The position numbers and the translations under genes were made by a program. From Flaviflagellibacter rhizophilus (lineage in GTDB: Bacteria > Pseudomonadota > Alphaproteobacteria > Rhizobiales > Methylopilaceae): DNA of 64,000 nucleotides. Each line of letters begins with the position of its first letter. Position 1 is the stretch's first letter. The stretch spans positions 199,159 through 263,158 of the forward strand of contig NZ_JAXAFJ010000004.1 of assembly GCF_033898525.1 (NCBI RefSeq), written 5' to 3'. Under the pieces are notes generated by a model. The model was not told where the DNA came from, did no database searches, and saw only the letters and a program-made list of their open reading frames with translations. Shown here piece by piece: positions 8,030-16,984 of the stretch.

Positions 8030-8956
8030 ATGACCAGCGTAACGCATGCCGGTTCGCCTGAGATCGCGACCGTGCGGAAGCCGCACAGCGGACGCACCTG
8101 GTATCCCTATCTGCTCATCGCACCGTCCATGCTGACGCTGGTGGTGGTCTCGCTGATCCCGTTCATCTACGCGATCTATCTGAGCTTCCACGAGGCCAAG
8201 TTCGGCCGCGTCAAGGATTTCATCTGGTTCGAGAACTACGGCGCGCTGCTGTCCGACCCGCGGTTCTGGAATTCCATCGGGACCGCGGTGACCTTCGTCG
8301 CGATTGCCGTGCCCATCGAGTTCATGCTCGGGCTGGCCGGCGCCATGGTGCTGAACCAGAACGTGAAGGGGCGCTCCATCCTCATTCCGCTGCTCTTCAT
8401 GCCGGCGATGATGGCGCCCATCGTCGTCGGCCTGCTGTGGAAGATCATGCTGGCGGGCTCGTGGGGCTTCATCTCGTTCAACGTGTTCGAGAGGTTCGGG
8501 CTGCTGCAGGAAACCTCGATCTTCGCCTCGCCGGACCTTGCGCTCTACGCGCTGATCTTCGTCGATATCTGGCAGTGGACGCCCTTCATGATGCTGGCCT
8601 TCTTCGCGGGCCTGCAGGCGCTTCCGCTCGCGCCTTACCGCGCGGCGGCGGTGGACGGCGCAGGGCCGTTCCAGATCTTCTTCCACCTGACCTTGCCGAT
8701 GATGACGCCCCTCCTCGCGGTCATCGGGCTCCTGCGCTTCATCGATGCCTTCAAGGTCTTCGACACGATCTACATCCTGACCGGCGGCGGCCCCGGCACC
8801 TCCACCGAAACGCCCAGCATCCTCGCCAACAAGATGACCTTCGAGTTCTGGAACATCGGCGAGGCGTCAGCGCTGGCGGTGCTGGTCTGGATCGCCTTCT
8901 TCATCTTCTGCAACGTCTTCTACCAGGTCGCCAAGAAGCGCCTGAACGCCTTCTAG
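8030..8956 (+). CDS. ABC importer permease 1 (MalF/UgpA type)
   Basis: This inner-membrane permease of about 308 residues has roughly six transmembrane helices. Its cytoplasmic EAA-type loop reads YRAAAVDGAGPFQIFFHLTLP, which docks to the ATPases. I prefer ATG at 8030 because GAGG lies 5 bases upstream, whereas the in-frame ATG at 8006 has no ribosome binding site and directly follows a hairpin. The gene sits between the binding protein and the second permease, 11 bases from the latter. Confidence 0.88.
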   Translation: MTSVTHAGSPEIATVRKPHSGRTWYPYLLIAPSMLTLVVVSLIPFIYAIYLSFHEAKFGRVKDFIWFENYGALLSDPRFWNSIGTAVTFVAIAVPIEFMLGLAGAMVLNQNVKGRSILIPLLFMPAMMAPIVVGLLWKIMLAGSWGFISFNVFERFGLLQETSIFASPDLALYALIFVDIWQWTPFMMLAFFAGLQALPLAPYRAAAVDGAGPFQIFFHLTLPMMTPLLAVIGLLRFIDAFKVFDTIYILTGGGPGTSTETPSILANKMTFEFWNIGEASALAVLVWIAFFIFCNVFYQVAKKRLNAF

Positions 8957-8967
8957 GAGCCCGCGCC

Positions 8968-9807
8968 ATGGCCGCCACCTCCGTGACCGAACCCACCGCC
9001 CGCAGCGGCGTGTTCTGGACCTCCGTCACCGTCATCTACGCACTCGTCGTCCTGTTCCCGATCTTCTGGATGGCGACGATGATGGTCAAGCCGAACGAAG
9101 CCATGTTCGCGCGGCCGACACAGTGGCTGTTCACGCCCACGCTCGAGCACTTCACCTATGTGCTGGCACAGGGTTTCCACTGGCACCTGCTGACCTCCTT
9201 CGTGCTGTGCACGATCTCGACCGCGCTTGTCGTCATCATCGGAACGCCCGCGGCCTATGCCTTCGCCCGGTTCGAAATGCGGGCCAAGGATGATCTCTTC
9301 CTGTTCATCCTGGCCTCGCGCATGGCGCCGCCGGTGTGCCTCGTCATCCCGTTCTACCTGATCTTCGCCAAGGTCGGCCTGCTGGACACATTCCTCGGCC
9401 TCACGCTCGCCTACATGACGTTCAACCTCTCGTTCTACATCTGGGTGCTGCGCAGCTTCTGCCGCGACCTGCCGAAGGAACTGGAAGAGGCCGCCGCGCT
9501 GGAGGGCTGGTCCAAGCTGCAGATCTTCCGCCGCGTCGTGTTCCCGCTCCTGCGCAACGGCATCGTGGCCACCGCCGTGCTCTGCTTCATCTTCGCGTGG
9601 AACGAGTTCCTCTTCGCCTTCATGCTCGGCGGGCGAGGCGTCGAGACCCTGCCGGTGTCGATCCCGAAGCTCATCACCAGCCAGGGCGTGCGCTGGGGCG
9701 AGATGGCGGTGGTCGGAATGACGGCGCTGCTCCCGGTGCTTGCCGTCGTGTTCGTGCTGCAGCGCCACATCGTGCGCGGCCTCACTCTCGGCGCCGTGAA
9801 GGGATAG
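8968..9807 (+). CDS. ABC importer permease 2 (MalG/UgpE type)
   Basis: The 279-residue inner-membrane protein has about six helices and the EAA motif EEAAALEGWSKLQIFRRVVFP. ATG 8968 is preceded by AGGAG at 8954-8958. It pairs with the upstream permease to form the translocation pore. The next gene starts 5 bases after its stop, so import and the dehydrogenase downstream are cotranscribed. Confidence 0.9.
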   Translation: MAATSVTEPTARSGVFWTSVTVIYALVVLFPIFWMATMMVKPNEAMFARPTQWLFTPTLEHFTYVLAQGFHWHLLTSFVLCTISTALVVIIGTPAAYAFARFEMRAKDDLFLFILASRMAPPVCLVIPFYLIFAKVGLLDTFLGLTLAYMTFNLSFYIWVLRSFCRDLPKELEEAAALEGWSKLQIFRRVVFPLLRNGIVATAVLCFIFAWNEFLFAFMLGGRGVETLPVSIPKLITSQGVRWGEMAVVGMTALLPVLAVVFVLQRHIVRGLTLGAVKG

Positions 9808-9812
9808 ACGCC

Positions 9813-10322
9813 ATGACCGACAGCCCCGTCACCCGGATCGCGCACAAGGACCCGAAGCTGCCGCCGCCGGTGGACCTTCCGGAAGGACCCGAATGGGTGG
9901 AGACGCTCGGCACGTTCGACGCCCAGATGGCGGAGACGCTCGTGCTGGCGGTTCGCACTCTCTACCCGCACGATGGCCTGCCGGACCGCGTCTACCGCCG
10001 CACCGTGCATGCCATCGACCGGCTGGCCACACGCGCCCCTGCCATGGCGCAGATCTTCGCCGAATTCGTGGACGGGGCCGACGGCGCGATGCCCTTGGCC
10101 TTCCGCGACCTTTCGGAAGGTTACCGGGTGGCGGTGCTCAAGGGCATGGAAGGCTCGATGGCGTTCCTTCTCGTCCAGCGCTCGGCGGTCCGGTTCCTCT
10201 ACGATGACGTCGAGGTCTGGGAGGCCTTCGGCTACGAGGGCGCCTCCGTCCATCTCGGCGGCTACGTCCGCCGCGGCTTCGACGACCTCGACTGGCTGCC
10301 GCCGGTCCCCGCCGGCGTCTGA
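9813..10322 (+). CDS. Gluconate 2-dehydrogenase subunit 3-like small subunit of GMC dehydrogenase
   Basis: This 169-residue protein resembles the small (gamma) subunit that accompanies GMC-type dehydrogenases: a helical protein with LVLAVRTLYPHDGLPDRVYRR and a tail rich in aromatic residues. Family members usually carry a Tat signal and help export and mature the flavoprotein. Here the N-terminus (MTDSPVTRIAHKD) has neither a twin-arginine motif nor a hydrophobic stretch. The complex is therefore probably cytoplasmic. It lies directly upstream of the GMC oxidoreductase. Identity rests on position and general features, so certainty is moderate. Confidence 0.65.
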   Translation: MTDSPVTRIAHKDPKLPPPVDLPEGPEWVETLGTFDAQMAETLVLAVRTLYPHDGLPDRVYRRTVHAIDRLATRAPAMAQIFAEFVDGADGAMPLAFRDLSEGYRVAVLKGMEGSMAFLLVQRSAVRFLYDDVEVWEAFGYEGASVHLGGYVRRGFDDLDWLPPVPAGV

Positions 10323-10357
10323 CCGGCCTCCTTACCTGCAAGCACGGACGGACCATC

Positions 10358-11923
10358 ATGGCACGCTATGAACTCGACGACGACGGCGTGGTCGTCATCA
10401 TCGGCTCGGGCTCGGGCGGCGGCACGCTGGCGCATGAACTCACCCGGCGCGGCGTCGAGGTGGTGGTGCTGGAGGCGGGCAAGCATCTCACGGCAGACGA
10501 CTTCGTCAACGACGAATGGGGCGGCTACGAGATGCTGTCCTGGCTGGACAAGCGCACATCCTCGGGCACCTGGCGCGTCGCCAAGGACCACGCGCTCTCG
10601 CCCAGCTGGCACTGCAAGGTGGTGGGCGGGACCAGCGTGCACTGGTCGGCCTGCTGCTACCGCCTCATCGAGGACGAGATGCGGGCGCGCAGCGTCTATG
10701 GCGACATCCCCGGCACCACGCTCATCGACTGGCCGATCACGCTCGACGAACTTGAGCCCTATTACGAACTGGCCGAGGCCAAGATGGGCGTGACGGGCAC
10801 GAACGGCCTGCCGCCCCTGCCGCCCAACAACAACTTCAAGGTCATGTACTGGGGCGCCAAGAACCTGGGCCTCGAACAGGTCTCGACCGGCCGCCACGCC
10901 ATCAACTCCGTGCCCTATGACGGCCGTCCCGCAACCATCCAGGACGGCTTCACCATCACGGGCGACAAGACGGGATCGCGCTGGTCGACGCTGAACGTGG
11001 AACTGCCGCGCGCCCTTGCCACCGGCAGGCTGGACCTGCGCCCGCAATGCCGCGCCATCCGCATCGAGCACGACGAGAATGGCCTCGCTTCCGCCGTCGT
11101 CTACGTGGACCCGCACGGCGTGATGCAGCGGCAGAGGGCGCGCGCCGTGGTGCTGGCCGGCAATTGCGTGGAGAGCCCGCGCATCCTGCTGAACTCGGCC
11201 ACGGGCCGCTATCCCAACGGCCTCGCCAATGGCTGGGGCCATGTCGGGCGGCATTATCTGCGCCACCTCATCCAGACGGTGTGGTCGGTGTTCGACAAGC
11301 CGGTGAACATGCACCGGGGCGAGATCATGACCGGCCTCATCAAGGACTTCGCCCGGCACGATCCTTCGCGTGGCTTTGCCGGCGGCTATTACGTGGAGCT
11401 GAACTCCATGGGCCTGCCCACCACGGCCGCGCTTATGGAACCGGGCTGGTGGGGGCGCGACTTCGTGTCGGTCATCGAGCAATACGCCAACATGGCCGGC
11501 ATCTTCATGACTGGCGAGGACATGCCGCAGGCGGACAACCGCGTCACGCTCACCGATGAACTGGACGAGTTCGGGGTCCCCGTCGCCAACATCCATTACG
11601 ACGACCACGTCAACGATACCCGCATGCGCAGCCACGGCTACAAGACGCTGACGGCCATCCACAAGGCCGCCGGTGCACGGCGCTGCATCGAGGCACCGGC
11701 CTACCCGGCGAGCCACAATCTCGGCTCGAACCGCATGTCGGCGCGGCCCGAAGATGGGGTGGTGGACAGGCACGGCCGCACGCACGAGGTGCCGAACCTC
11801 TTCATCGCGGACGGCAGCGGCTTCGCGTCCGGCGGCGCCTGCAATCCGACGCTGACCATCGTGGCCCTCGCGATCCGGCAGGCCGAGTACATGGCCAACC
11901 GCATGGCAGCAGGAGGGCTTTGA
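10358..11923 (+). CDS. GMC-family FAD-dependent oxidoreductase (sugar/alcohol dehydrogenase)
   Basis: The 521-residue flavoprotein has an N-terminal Rossmann FAD motif (VVIIGSGSGGGTLAHEL, then VVVLEAG). Its C-terminal GMC catalytic region has the likely catalytic His in SHNLGSNRMS, a second FAD segment (LFIADGSGF) and NPTLT with the partner Asn. It belongs with the gluconate/sorbitol/fructose dehydrogenase group. There is no signal peptide and no cytochrome subunit nearby, so the electron acceptor is unclear. Its place after an ABC importer suggests that it oxidises the imported hydroxyl compound. It overlaps the next gene by 4 bases. Confidence 0.88.
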   Translation: MARYELDDDGVVVIIGSGSGGGTLAHELTRRGVEVVVLEAGKHLTADDFVNDEWGGYEMLSWLDKRTSSGTWRVAKDHALSPSWHCKVVGGTSVHWSACCYRLIEDEMRARSVYGDIPGTTLIDWPITLDELEPYYELAEAKMGVTGTNGLPPLPPNNNFKVMYWGAKNLGLEQVSTGRHAINSVPYDGRPATIQDGFTITGDKTGSRWSTLNVELPRALATGRLDLRPQCRAIRIEHDENGLASAVVYVDPHGVMQRQRARAVVLAGNCVESPRILLNSATGRYPNGLANGWGHVGRHYLRHLIQTVWSVFDKPVNMHRGEIMTGLIKDFARHDPSRGFAGGYYVELNSMGLPTTAALMEPGWWGRDFVSVIEQYANMAGIFMTGEDMPQADNRVTLTDELDEFGVPVANIHYDDHVNDTRMRSHGYKTLTAIHKAAGARRCIEAPAYPASHNLGSNRMSARPEDGVVDRHGRTHEVPNLFIADGSGFASGGACNPTLTIVALAIRQAEYMANRMAAGGL

Positions 11924-12639
11924 CCGAGGGGTTCACGGAGCCGACGCTCGGCTACTGGCAGGACCTGCATGGCGAGGTGCCGGCGGGCTTTTCCGCCACG
12001 CCGCCGCATCGTCATGGCTACCCCGTGCAGCTTCCGTCCGGCGCGGTTCTCGTTCTTCCCTTGCGGCAGTTGCCGGAGGGATCGCACGCCGTGGCCTCGC
12101 TGATCGCCAACCAGGCCTCGCACGGCGTTGTGCGCGCGCTTTCCATGCACATGGCGGATGCTGCGCGCCCGCTCGCGGCAGACATCGTGGTAGGTTTGCC
12201 GACGCTGGGCCTCGTCTTCGCGGCCCAGGTCGCGGAGGCACTCGGCCAGCCGCGCTTCGTGCCGCTCGGCTATTCCCGCAAGTTCTGGTACGCGGACGAT
12301 CTGTCCGAGCCCGTGGCCTCCATCACCAGTCCGGAAGCCGGCAAGAGGCTGAGGCTAGACCCCAATCTTCTGCCGCTGATCAGGGGCCGGCGTGTTGTGG
12401 TGCTAGATGACGCGATCTCGACGGGACGCACCGCGCTTGCCGCGCTCAGGCTGCTGCGGCGTGCCGGCGCGGAGGTGGCCGGCGTCGTCGTCGCGATGAA
12501 GCAGTCGAACCGCTGGGAAATCCCGCTCTCTCGGGACGACGCTCCGGTGCCGGTGCGCGCGGTCTATGGCTGTCCCTTGTTCGAACGGCGGGAAGACGGC
12601 TGGTGGCCCTTGCCGGGAACCATGCCGCCCGTGCCCTAG
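11920..12639 (+). CDS. Phosphoribosyltransferase-fold protein (purine PRTase-like)
   Basis: The 239-residue protein has the PRPP-binding loop VVVLDDAISTGRTA and the type-I phosphoribosyltransferase fold, with VGLPTLGLVFAAQVAEALG as the earlier strand-loop. APRT- and XPRT-like enzymes transfer phosphoribose to a base; some members are only regulatory. The start is TTG at 11920 inside the stop of the GMC gene, after AGGAGG. A phosphoribosyltransferase at the end of a transport and dehydrogenase operon is unusual and may point to a base or nucleoside-like substrate. Its stop shares the palindrome CTAG with the convergent molybdenum hydroxylase gene. Confidence 0.8.
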   Translation: MTEGFTEPTLGYWQDLHGEVPAGFSATPPHRHGYPVQLPSGAVLVLPLRQLPEGSHAVASLIANQASHGVVRALSMHMADAARPLAADIVVGLPTLGLVFAAQVAEALGQPRFVPLGYSRKFWYADDLSEPVASITSPEAGKRLRLDPNLLPLIRGRRVVVLDDAISTGRTALAALRLLRRAGAEVAGVVVAMKQSNRWEIPLSRDDAPVPVRAVYGCPLFERREDGWWPLPGTMPPVP

Positions 12640-14927
12640 ACCGAGGCCGCGCGAATGGCCTCCCACACCCGGGCCGGCGTGAGCGGCATGTCCAAAGTCC
12701 TCACACCCAGCGGCGCCAGCGCGTCGATCACGGCGTTGACCAAGGCCGGGGGAGCGCCGATGGCACCGGCTTCGCCCGCACCCTTGATGCCGAGAGGATT
12801 GGTGGTGCACGGCACGTTCTGCGTCGAGACATCGAAGAAGGGCAGGTCGTCGGCGCGCGGCAGGCCGTAGTCCATGAAGCTGCCCGAGAGCAGTTGGCCG
12901 GTCTCTTCGTCATAGACCAGATGCTCGGTCATGGCCTGACCGATGCCCTGCGCGATGCCGCCATGGACCTGCCCGGCGAGGATGAGGGGGTTCAGCACGC
13001 GTCCGAAATCGTCCACCACCGTGAACCGCTCGATGTGGATGCGCCCGGTCTCGACCTCCACCGCGACCTCGCAGACATGGACCCCATTGGGGAAGGTGCC
13101 GGCCAGTTGCTCGAAGTCTCCGGTGCCTGAAATGCCGCCGGCATGGGCGGCCACGTCCAGCAAGGACAGGTGCCGGTTGGTGCCCGCCAGTCGGAACAAC
13201 CCGTCCTCGAAGGCTAGATGTTCCGGCGGCGCATCCAGCATCCGGGCCGCGTGCGCGCACGCCTCGGAAATCGCGGCCTCGGCCGCCAGCTTCAGCGCAC
13301 CGCCGCCATGCACCATGGTGCGCGAAGCGACGGTGCCGCCTGCGGAGGGCATCGGCTGCGTGGTGTCCCCCGTGCGGACCTGGATGTGCTGGGGCTCGAC
13401 GCCCAGCTTCTCCGCCAGCATCTGGACATAGGTCGTCTCGTGCCCTTGGCCGGTGGACTGGGTGCCGACATGCAGCACGACCTTGCCATCCGCTCCGATC
13501 TCGACGACCGCGCCTTCCTTGCCGGGAACTCCGGTGCGCTCGACGTAATAGGCCATGCCGATGCCGCGCATGAGGCCATCGCCCGTGGCCGCTTTGCGTA
13601 GGCCGAAGCCGGACCAGTCCGCAGCTGCCATGCCGGCCCGCATCACGCTTTCGAAATCGCCGGAATCGTAGACGAGCCCCGTTGCCGTGGTGAAGGGCAT
13701 TTCGCCCGCGCCGATCATGTTGCGGGCGCGCAGATCGTCCGGCGCGAGGCCGAGTTCGCGCGCCGCATGGTCCACGAGCCGCTCGATCAGATAGGTCGCT
13801 TCCGGCCTGCCCGCCCCGCGATAGGCGTCCATCGGCGCATTGTTGGTGTAGGCGATGCGGACATCGGTCGCGACGACCGGGATGCGGTAGACGCCGGGCG
13901 CCATCGGGGGGCCAGCCAGCGTCGGGCAATACACGCCGAAAGCCGATAGCGCGCCGCCGCAGCTTGCCTGCGTTTCGACCGTCAGCGCGGTGAAGCGGCC
14001 CTCGCGGTCGACGCCAAGGCGGGCAAGGGAGCGGTTGTCACGGCCTTGCGTGTCGCTGAGAAAGGCTTCGGCGCGACTGGATTGCCAGCGCACGGGACGG
14101 CCGAGCGCACGCGCGGCATAGAGAACCAGCGCCTGCTCCGGATAAGGCACTGCCTTCATGCCGAAGCCGCCACCGACATCGGGCGTGATGACGCGCAGCT
14201 TCTCCGGCGGGAGGCCGAACACCGCCTCGAAGAACCACGCCCGGAGCATATGGCTGCCCTGGCTGCCGGTGACGAGCGTGAAATCCCCGGTTTCCGCATC
14301 GTGCAAACCGATGGCGTTGCGGGGTTCGAGCGAACTGACGACGATCCGGTTGTTGACCAATGCCAGCGAGATCACGCGCTCGGAGGCGGCCAGCGCCGCG
14401 TCGGCGGCTTCGAGATCGCCGATGCTCCAGTGCAGCGCAAGATTGCCGGGCGCGTCCTCATAGAGCTGCGGGGCGCCGGGTGCGAACGCCGCATCCGGGA
14501 CCACGACGGCCGGCAGCTCATCGACAACGATCTCCACGACCTCTGCCGCCTCTATCGCCGCCTGCGCGCTTTCCGCCACCACGAACGCCAGCGGTTCTCC
14601 AAGATAGCGCACCTTTCCGGTCGCAAGCAGCGGGCGGGGTGGCAAGGGCATGCGTCCGCCTTCGGCATGATCGAGCACGATGGTCACCGGCATTGTGCCA
14701 ATTCCGTCTCGTGCGAGATCCTCCGCGGTAAAGACAGCCAGCACGCCCGGCATTGCGCGCGCTGCTTCGGCATCCACCCCTTTCAGAACACCATGCGCCA
14801 CGCTCGACCGAGCCAGTGCGGCATAGGCTTCCCCCTCGAAGCGGTAGTCATCGGTGTAGTGGCCCTGCCCCGTAATGAACCGGATGTCTTCCACACGCCG
14901 GAATGGCTGCCCAACGCCGAACTTCAT
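12636..14927 (-). CDS. Molybdopterin-binding large subunit of a xanthine dehydrogenase-family hydroxylase (CoxL form II-like)
   Basis: The 763-residue protein has the aldehyde oxidase/xanthine dehydrogenase a/b hammerhead at the N-terminus and molybdopterin domains after it. The active-site loop is AYRGAGRPEA, the form II pattern, not the Cys-containing AYxCSFR of true CO dehydrogenase. The catalytic Glu is in KGAGEAGAIG. ATG 14927 was chosen because GGAGG precedes it; the frame is open further upstream. It is divergent from genes for CoxG and the Fe-S and FAD subunits, which should complete the enzyme. It probably hydroxylates an N-heterocycle or aldehyde with water as oxygen source. Confidence 0.9.
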   Translation of the reverse strand: MKFGVGQPFRRVEDIRFITGQGHYTDDYRFEGEAYAALARSSVAHGVLKGVDAEAARAMPGVLAVFTAEDLARDGIGTMPVTIVLDHAEGGRMPLPPRPLLATGKVRYLGEPLAFVVAESAQAAIEAAEVVEIVVDELPAVVVPDAAFAPGAPQLYEDAPGNLALHWSIGDLEAADAALAASERVISLALVNNRIVVSSLEPRNAIGLHDAETGDFTLVTGSQGSHMLRAWFFEAVFGLPPEKLRVITPDVGGGFGMKAVPYPEQALVLYAARALGRPVRWQSSRAEAFLSDTQGRDNRSLARLGVDREGRFTALTVETQASCGGALSAFGVYCPTLAGPPMAPGVYRIPVVATDVRIAYTNNAPMDAYRGAGRPEATYLIERLVDHAARELGLAPDDLRARNMIGAGEMPFTTATGLVYDSGDFESVMRAGMAAADWSGFGLRKAATGDGLMRGIGMAYYVERTGVPGKEGAVVEIGADGKVVLHVGTQSTGQGHETTYVQMLAEKLGVEPQHIQVRTGDTTQPMPSAGGTVASRTMVHGGGALKLAAEAAISEACAHAARMLDAPPEHLAFEDGLFRLAGTNRHLSLLDVAAHAGGISGTGDFEQLAGTFPNGVHVCEVAVEVETGRIHIERFTVVDDFGRVLNPLILAGQVHGGIAQGIGQAMTEHLVYDEETGQLLSGSFMDYGLPRADDLPFFDVSTQNVPCTTNPLGIKGAGEAGAIGAPPALVNAVIDALAPLGVRTLDMPLTPARVWEAIRAASV

Positions 14928-14983
14928 GCTGTGTCCTCCGCATCGCCTTATGCGAAATCCAGGCCAGCATGCCCCGCACGGCT

Positions 14984-15009
14984 GCAATGCGAAGTGATAT
15001 GCGCATTGC
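14984..15009. promoter_or_regulatory. Candidate operator between divergent molybdenum hydroxylase genes (site 2 of 5)
   Basis: GCAATGCG and CGCATTGC form perfect 8-base arms around a 10-base spacer. The inner part (14987-15006) reads ATGCGAA-N6-TGCGCAT, one base off the shared consensus ATGCGAA-N6-TTCGCAT. It lies between the large-subunit gene and the coxG-type gene and could control both. Confidence 0.6.
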
Positions 15010-15168
15010 CTTGAAGACGGGCACACTGGACGATGTTACGGCATTCTCCCGGAGATCGGAGCCATGTCCCGCCCGGGCGGGGCACGACAGAGGGATGGCA
15101 TGCGGCTTGCAGTTTCAGGGGCGGGTTCCAAGAGCCGCCGGCTCTTCCTGCGCATAAGGACCGTTCCC

Positions 15169-15639
15169 GTGGACATGACAGGCCAGCAGCGCATCGAGGC
15201 GTCACGCGAGGACGTCTGGCGGGCCCTGAACGATCCGGATGTGCTGCGCCTTTGCATTCCCGGCTGCCAGGAGATCACAGCCCTGTCACCCACCGAGATG
15301 AAGGCGTCCGTCACCCTCAAGATCGGACCGATGAAGGCATCCTTTCTTGGGAATGTGACGCTGTCGGACATCGATGCGCCAAAGGGCTACCGTATCAGCG
15401 GGGAAGGCAAAGGCGGGGTGGCCGGCTACGCCAAAGGCGGCGCCCGCGTCTGGCTGGAGGAAGATGGCCGGGCGACGCTCCTGAACTACGAGGCGCAGGC
15501 CGATGTCGGGGGCAAAATCGCCCAACTCGGCGGGCGCCTGATCGACAGCACCGCACGCAAACTCGCGGCCGAGTTCTTCGGAAAATTCGGCGAAGTGGTC
15601 GCACCCGCGACTGCCGACGTGGCAGACATCATTCCTTGA
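15169..15639 (+). CDS. CoxG-like SRPBCC protein
   Basis: This is a protein of about 156 residues with the CoxG signature MTGQQRIEASREDVWRALND and LRLCIPGCQE, followed by a START/SRPBCC-type fold. CoxG proteins accompany CO dehydrogenases and related hydroxylases and have been linked to membrane recruitment or quinone delivery. I prefer GTG 15169 (AAGGA 8 bases upstream); ATG 15175 is two codons later. A longer frame from 15064 would run through the intergenic region and is unlikely. It heads the operon with the Fe-S and FAD subunits. Confidence 0.85.
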   Translation: MDMTGQQRIEASREDVWRALNDPDVLRLCIPGCQEITALSPTEMKASVTLKIGPMKASFLGNVTLSDIDAPKGYRISGEGKGGVAGYAKGGARVWLEEDGRATLLNYEAQADVGGKIAQLGGRLIDSTARKLAAEFFGKFGEVVAPATADVADIIP

Positions 15640-15659
15640 ATCCGATGCAGGACCGCATG

Positions 15660-16145
15660 ATGTCCCCAATCAGCATGACCGTGAACGGCGTGCCCGTGTC
15701 GGCCGAGATCGACCCCCGTACCCTGCTCGTCCAGTTCCTACGGGATCATCTTCGGCTTACCGGCACGCATGTCGGCTGCGACACAAGCCAGTGCGGCGCC
15801 TGTCTGGTGCAGCTTGACGGCGCCGCGGTGAAGTCCTGCGCCGTTCTGGTGGTGCAGGCCTCCGGCCGAACGGTGACGACCATCGAAGGGCTGGCGGGGA
15901 GCGGAGCGCTGCATCCGATGCAGGAGGCCTTTCGGGAGCATCACGGGCTGCAATGTGGGTTCTGCACTCCGGGAATGATCATGGCCGGCCTCGACATGGT
16001 CCGCCGTCATGGCCCCTTTCTGGAGGCCGATCAGGTGCGAACCGAGCTGGAGGGCAATCTCTGCCGCTGCACCGGGTACCACAACATCGTCACGGCCATC
16101 ATCGCCGGCGCCCGTGAGACGGCCATGCCGGCCACGCGGAGCTGA
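15660..16145 (+). CDS. 2Fe-2S small subunit of the molybdenum hydroxylase (CoxS type)
   Basis: The protein of about 161 residues has a plant-ferredoxin-type cluster motif (GCDTSQCGACLV with a later Cys in VKSCAVLV). Its C-terminal helical cluster domain has CGFCTPGM and LCRCTGYHNI. It passes electrons from the molybdenum centre to FAD. ATG 15660 has AGGA 7 bases upstream; in-frame ATGs at 15645 and 15657 are alternatives. It follows coxG and precedes the FAD subunit by 2 bases. Confidence 0.92.
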   Translation: MSPISMTVNGVPVSAEIDPRTLLVQFLRDHLRLTGTHVGCDTSQCGACLVQLDGAAVKSCAVLVVQASGRTVTTIEGLAGSGALHPMQEAFREHHGLQCGFCTPGMIMAGLDMVRRHGPFLEADQVRTELEGNLCRCTGYHNIVTAIIAGARETAMPATRS

Positions 16146-16147
16146 GC

Positions 16148-16972
16148 ATGTTTGCGTTCACCTACCACAAGCCGGGAGACACAGGGCTCGCGGTGGAACT
16201 GGCAAGCCGCAACCCGGATGCGAAGTTCCTGGCCGGCGGGCAGACGCTGATACCGACCCTCAAGCAAAGGCTCGCTGCGCCCTCGGACCTCGTGGACCTG
16301 GGCGCGCTCGGTGATCTTCGGGGCATTTCGGTCTGCGACGAGGGTGTCCTCGTGGGCGCCATGACGCCGCATGAGGCTGTGGCATCCTCGCCTCTGATGA
16401 AAGCCCACATACCCGCTCTTGCGGACTTGGCCGGCCTGATCGGCGATCCGGCCGTCCGCCAGCTCGGGACCCTCGGCGGCTCTGTTGCCAACAGCGATCC
16501 CTCGGCAGATTACCCCGCCGCCTGCCTCGCGCTCGGTGCCACGGTGATCACGGACCGCCGTCGCATTGCAGCAGCCGATTTCTTCCTCGGCCTGTTCGAG
16601 ACGGCTCTTGAGCCCTCCGAACTGATCACCGCGATTGTGTTTCCCGCTCCGCAAGGCGCCGCCTACACGAAGTTCCGCAATCCGGCTTCGCGCTACGCCA
16701 TGGCCGGCGTCTTCATCGTGCGCGGCACGGAGGATGTGCGCGTTGCCGTCACCGGCGTCAGCGGCGATGGTGTGTTTCGCTGGCAGGAGGCCGAGGCGGC
16801 ACTGGCGACCGACTTCAGCGAGGCTGCACTTGGCGATATCGTGCTTCCGGCAGAGGGCATGATCTCCGACATGCACGGCACCGGCGCTTACAGGGCGCAT
16901 CTCGCAAGCGTGATGGCACGTCTGGCGGTGCGGCGGATGGGTGTATCGCCATGGCCTGAGCAACCCCTCTAG
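16148..16972 (+). CDS. FAD-binding subunit of the molybdenum hydroxylase (CoxM type)
   Basis: The 274-residue protein has the FAD pyrophosphate-binding signatures LAGGQTLIPTLKQRL near residue 30 and TLGGSVANSDPSADYPAAC near 112, typical of CoxM/XdhB subunits. With the Fe-S subunit and the divergently encoded large subunit it makes a three-subunit hydroxylase. It is followed after 12 bases by the DUF1989 gene. Confidence 0.92.
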   Translation: MFAFTYHKPGDTGLAVELASRNPDAKFLAGGQTLIPTLKQRLAAPSDLVDLGALGDLRGISVCDEGVLVGAMTPHEAVASSPLMKAHIPALADLAGLIGDPAVRQLGTLGGSVANSDPSADYPAACLALGATVITDRRRIAAADFFLGLFETALEPSELITAIVFPAPQGAAYTKFRNPASRYAMAGVFIVRGTEDVRVAVTGVSGDGVFRWQEAEAALATDFSEAALGDIVLPAEGMISDMHGTGAYRAHLASVMARLAVRRMGVSPWPEQPL

Positions 16973-16984
16973 AGAGGACGGAAG

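Noticed and set aside
12636..15026. Large subunit starting at 15026 with a Cys-rich N-terminal extension
   Set aside because: The extension has no family similarity, overlaps the operator-like palindrome, and a GGAGG site precedes ATG 14927.
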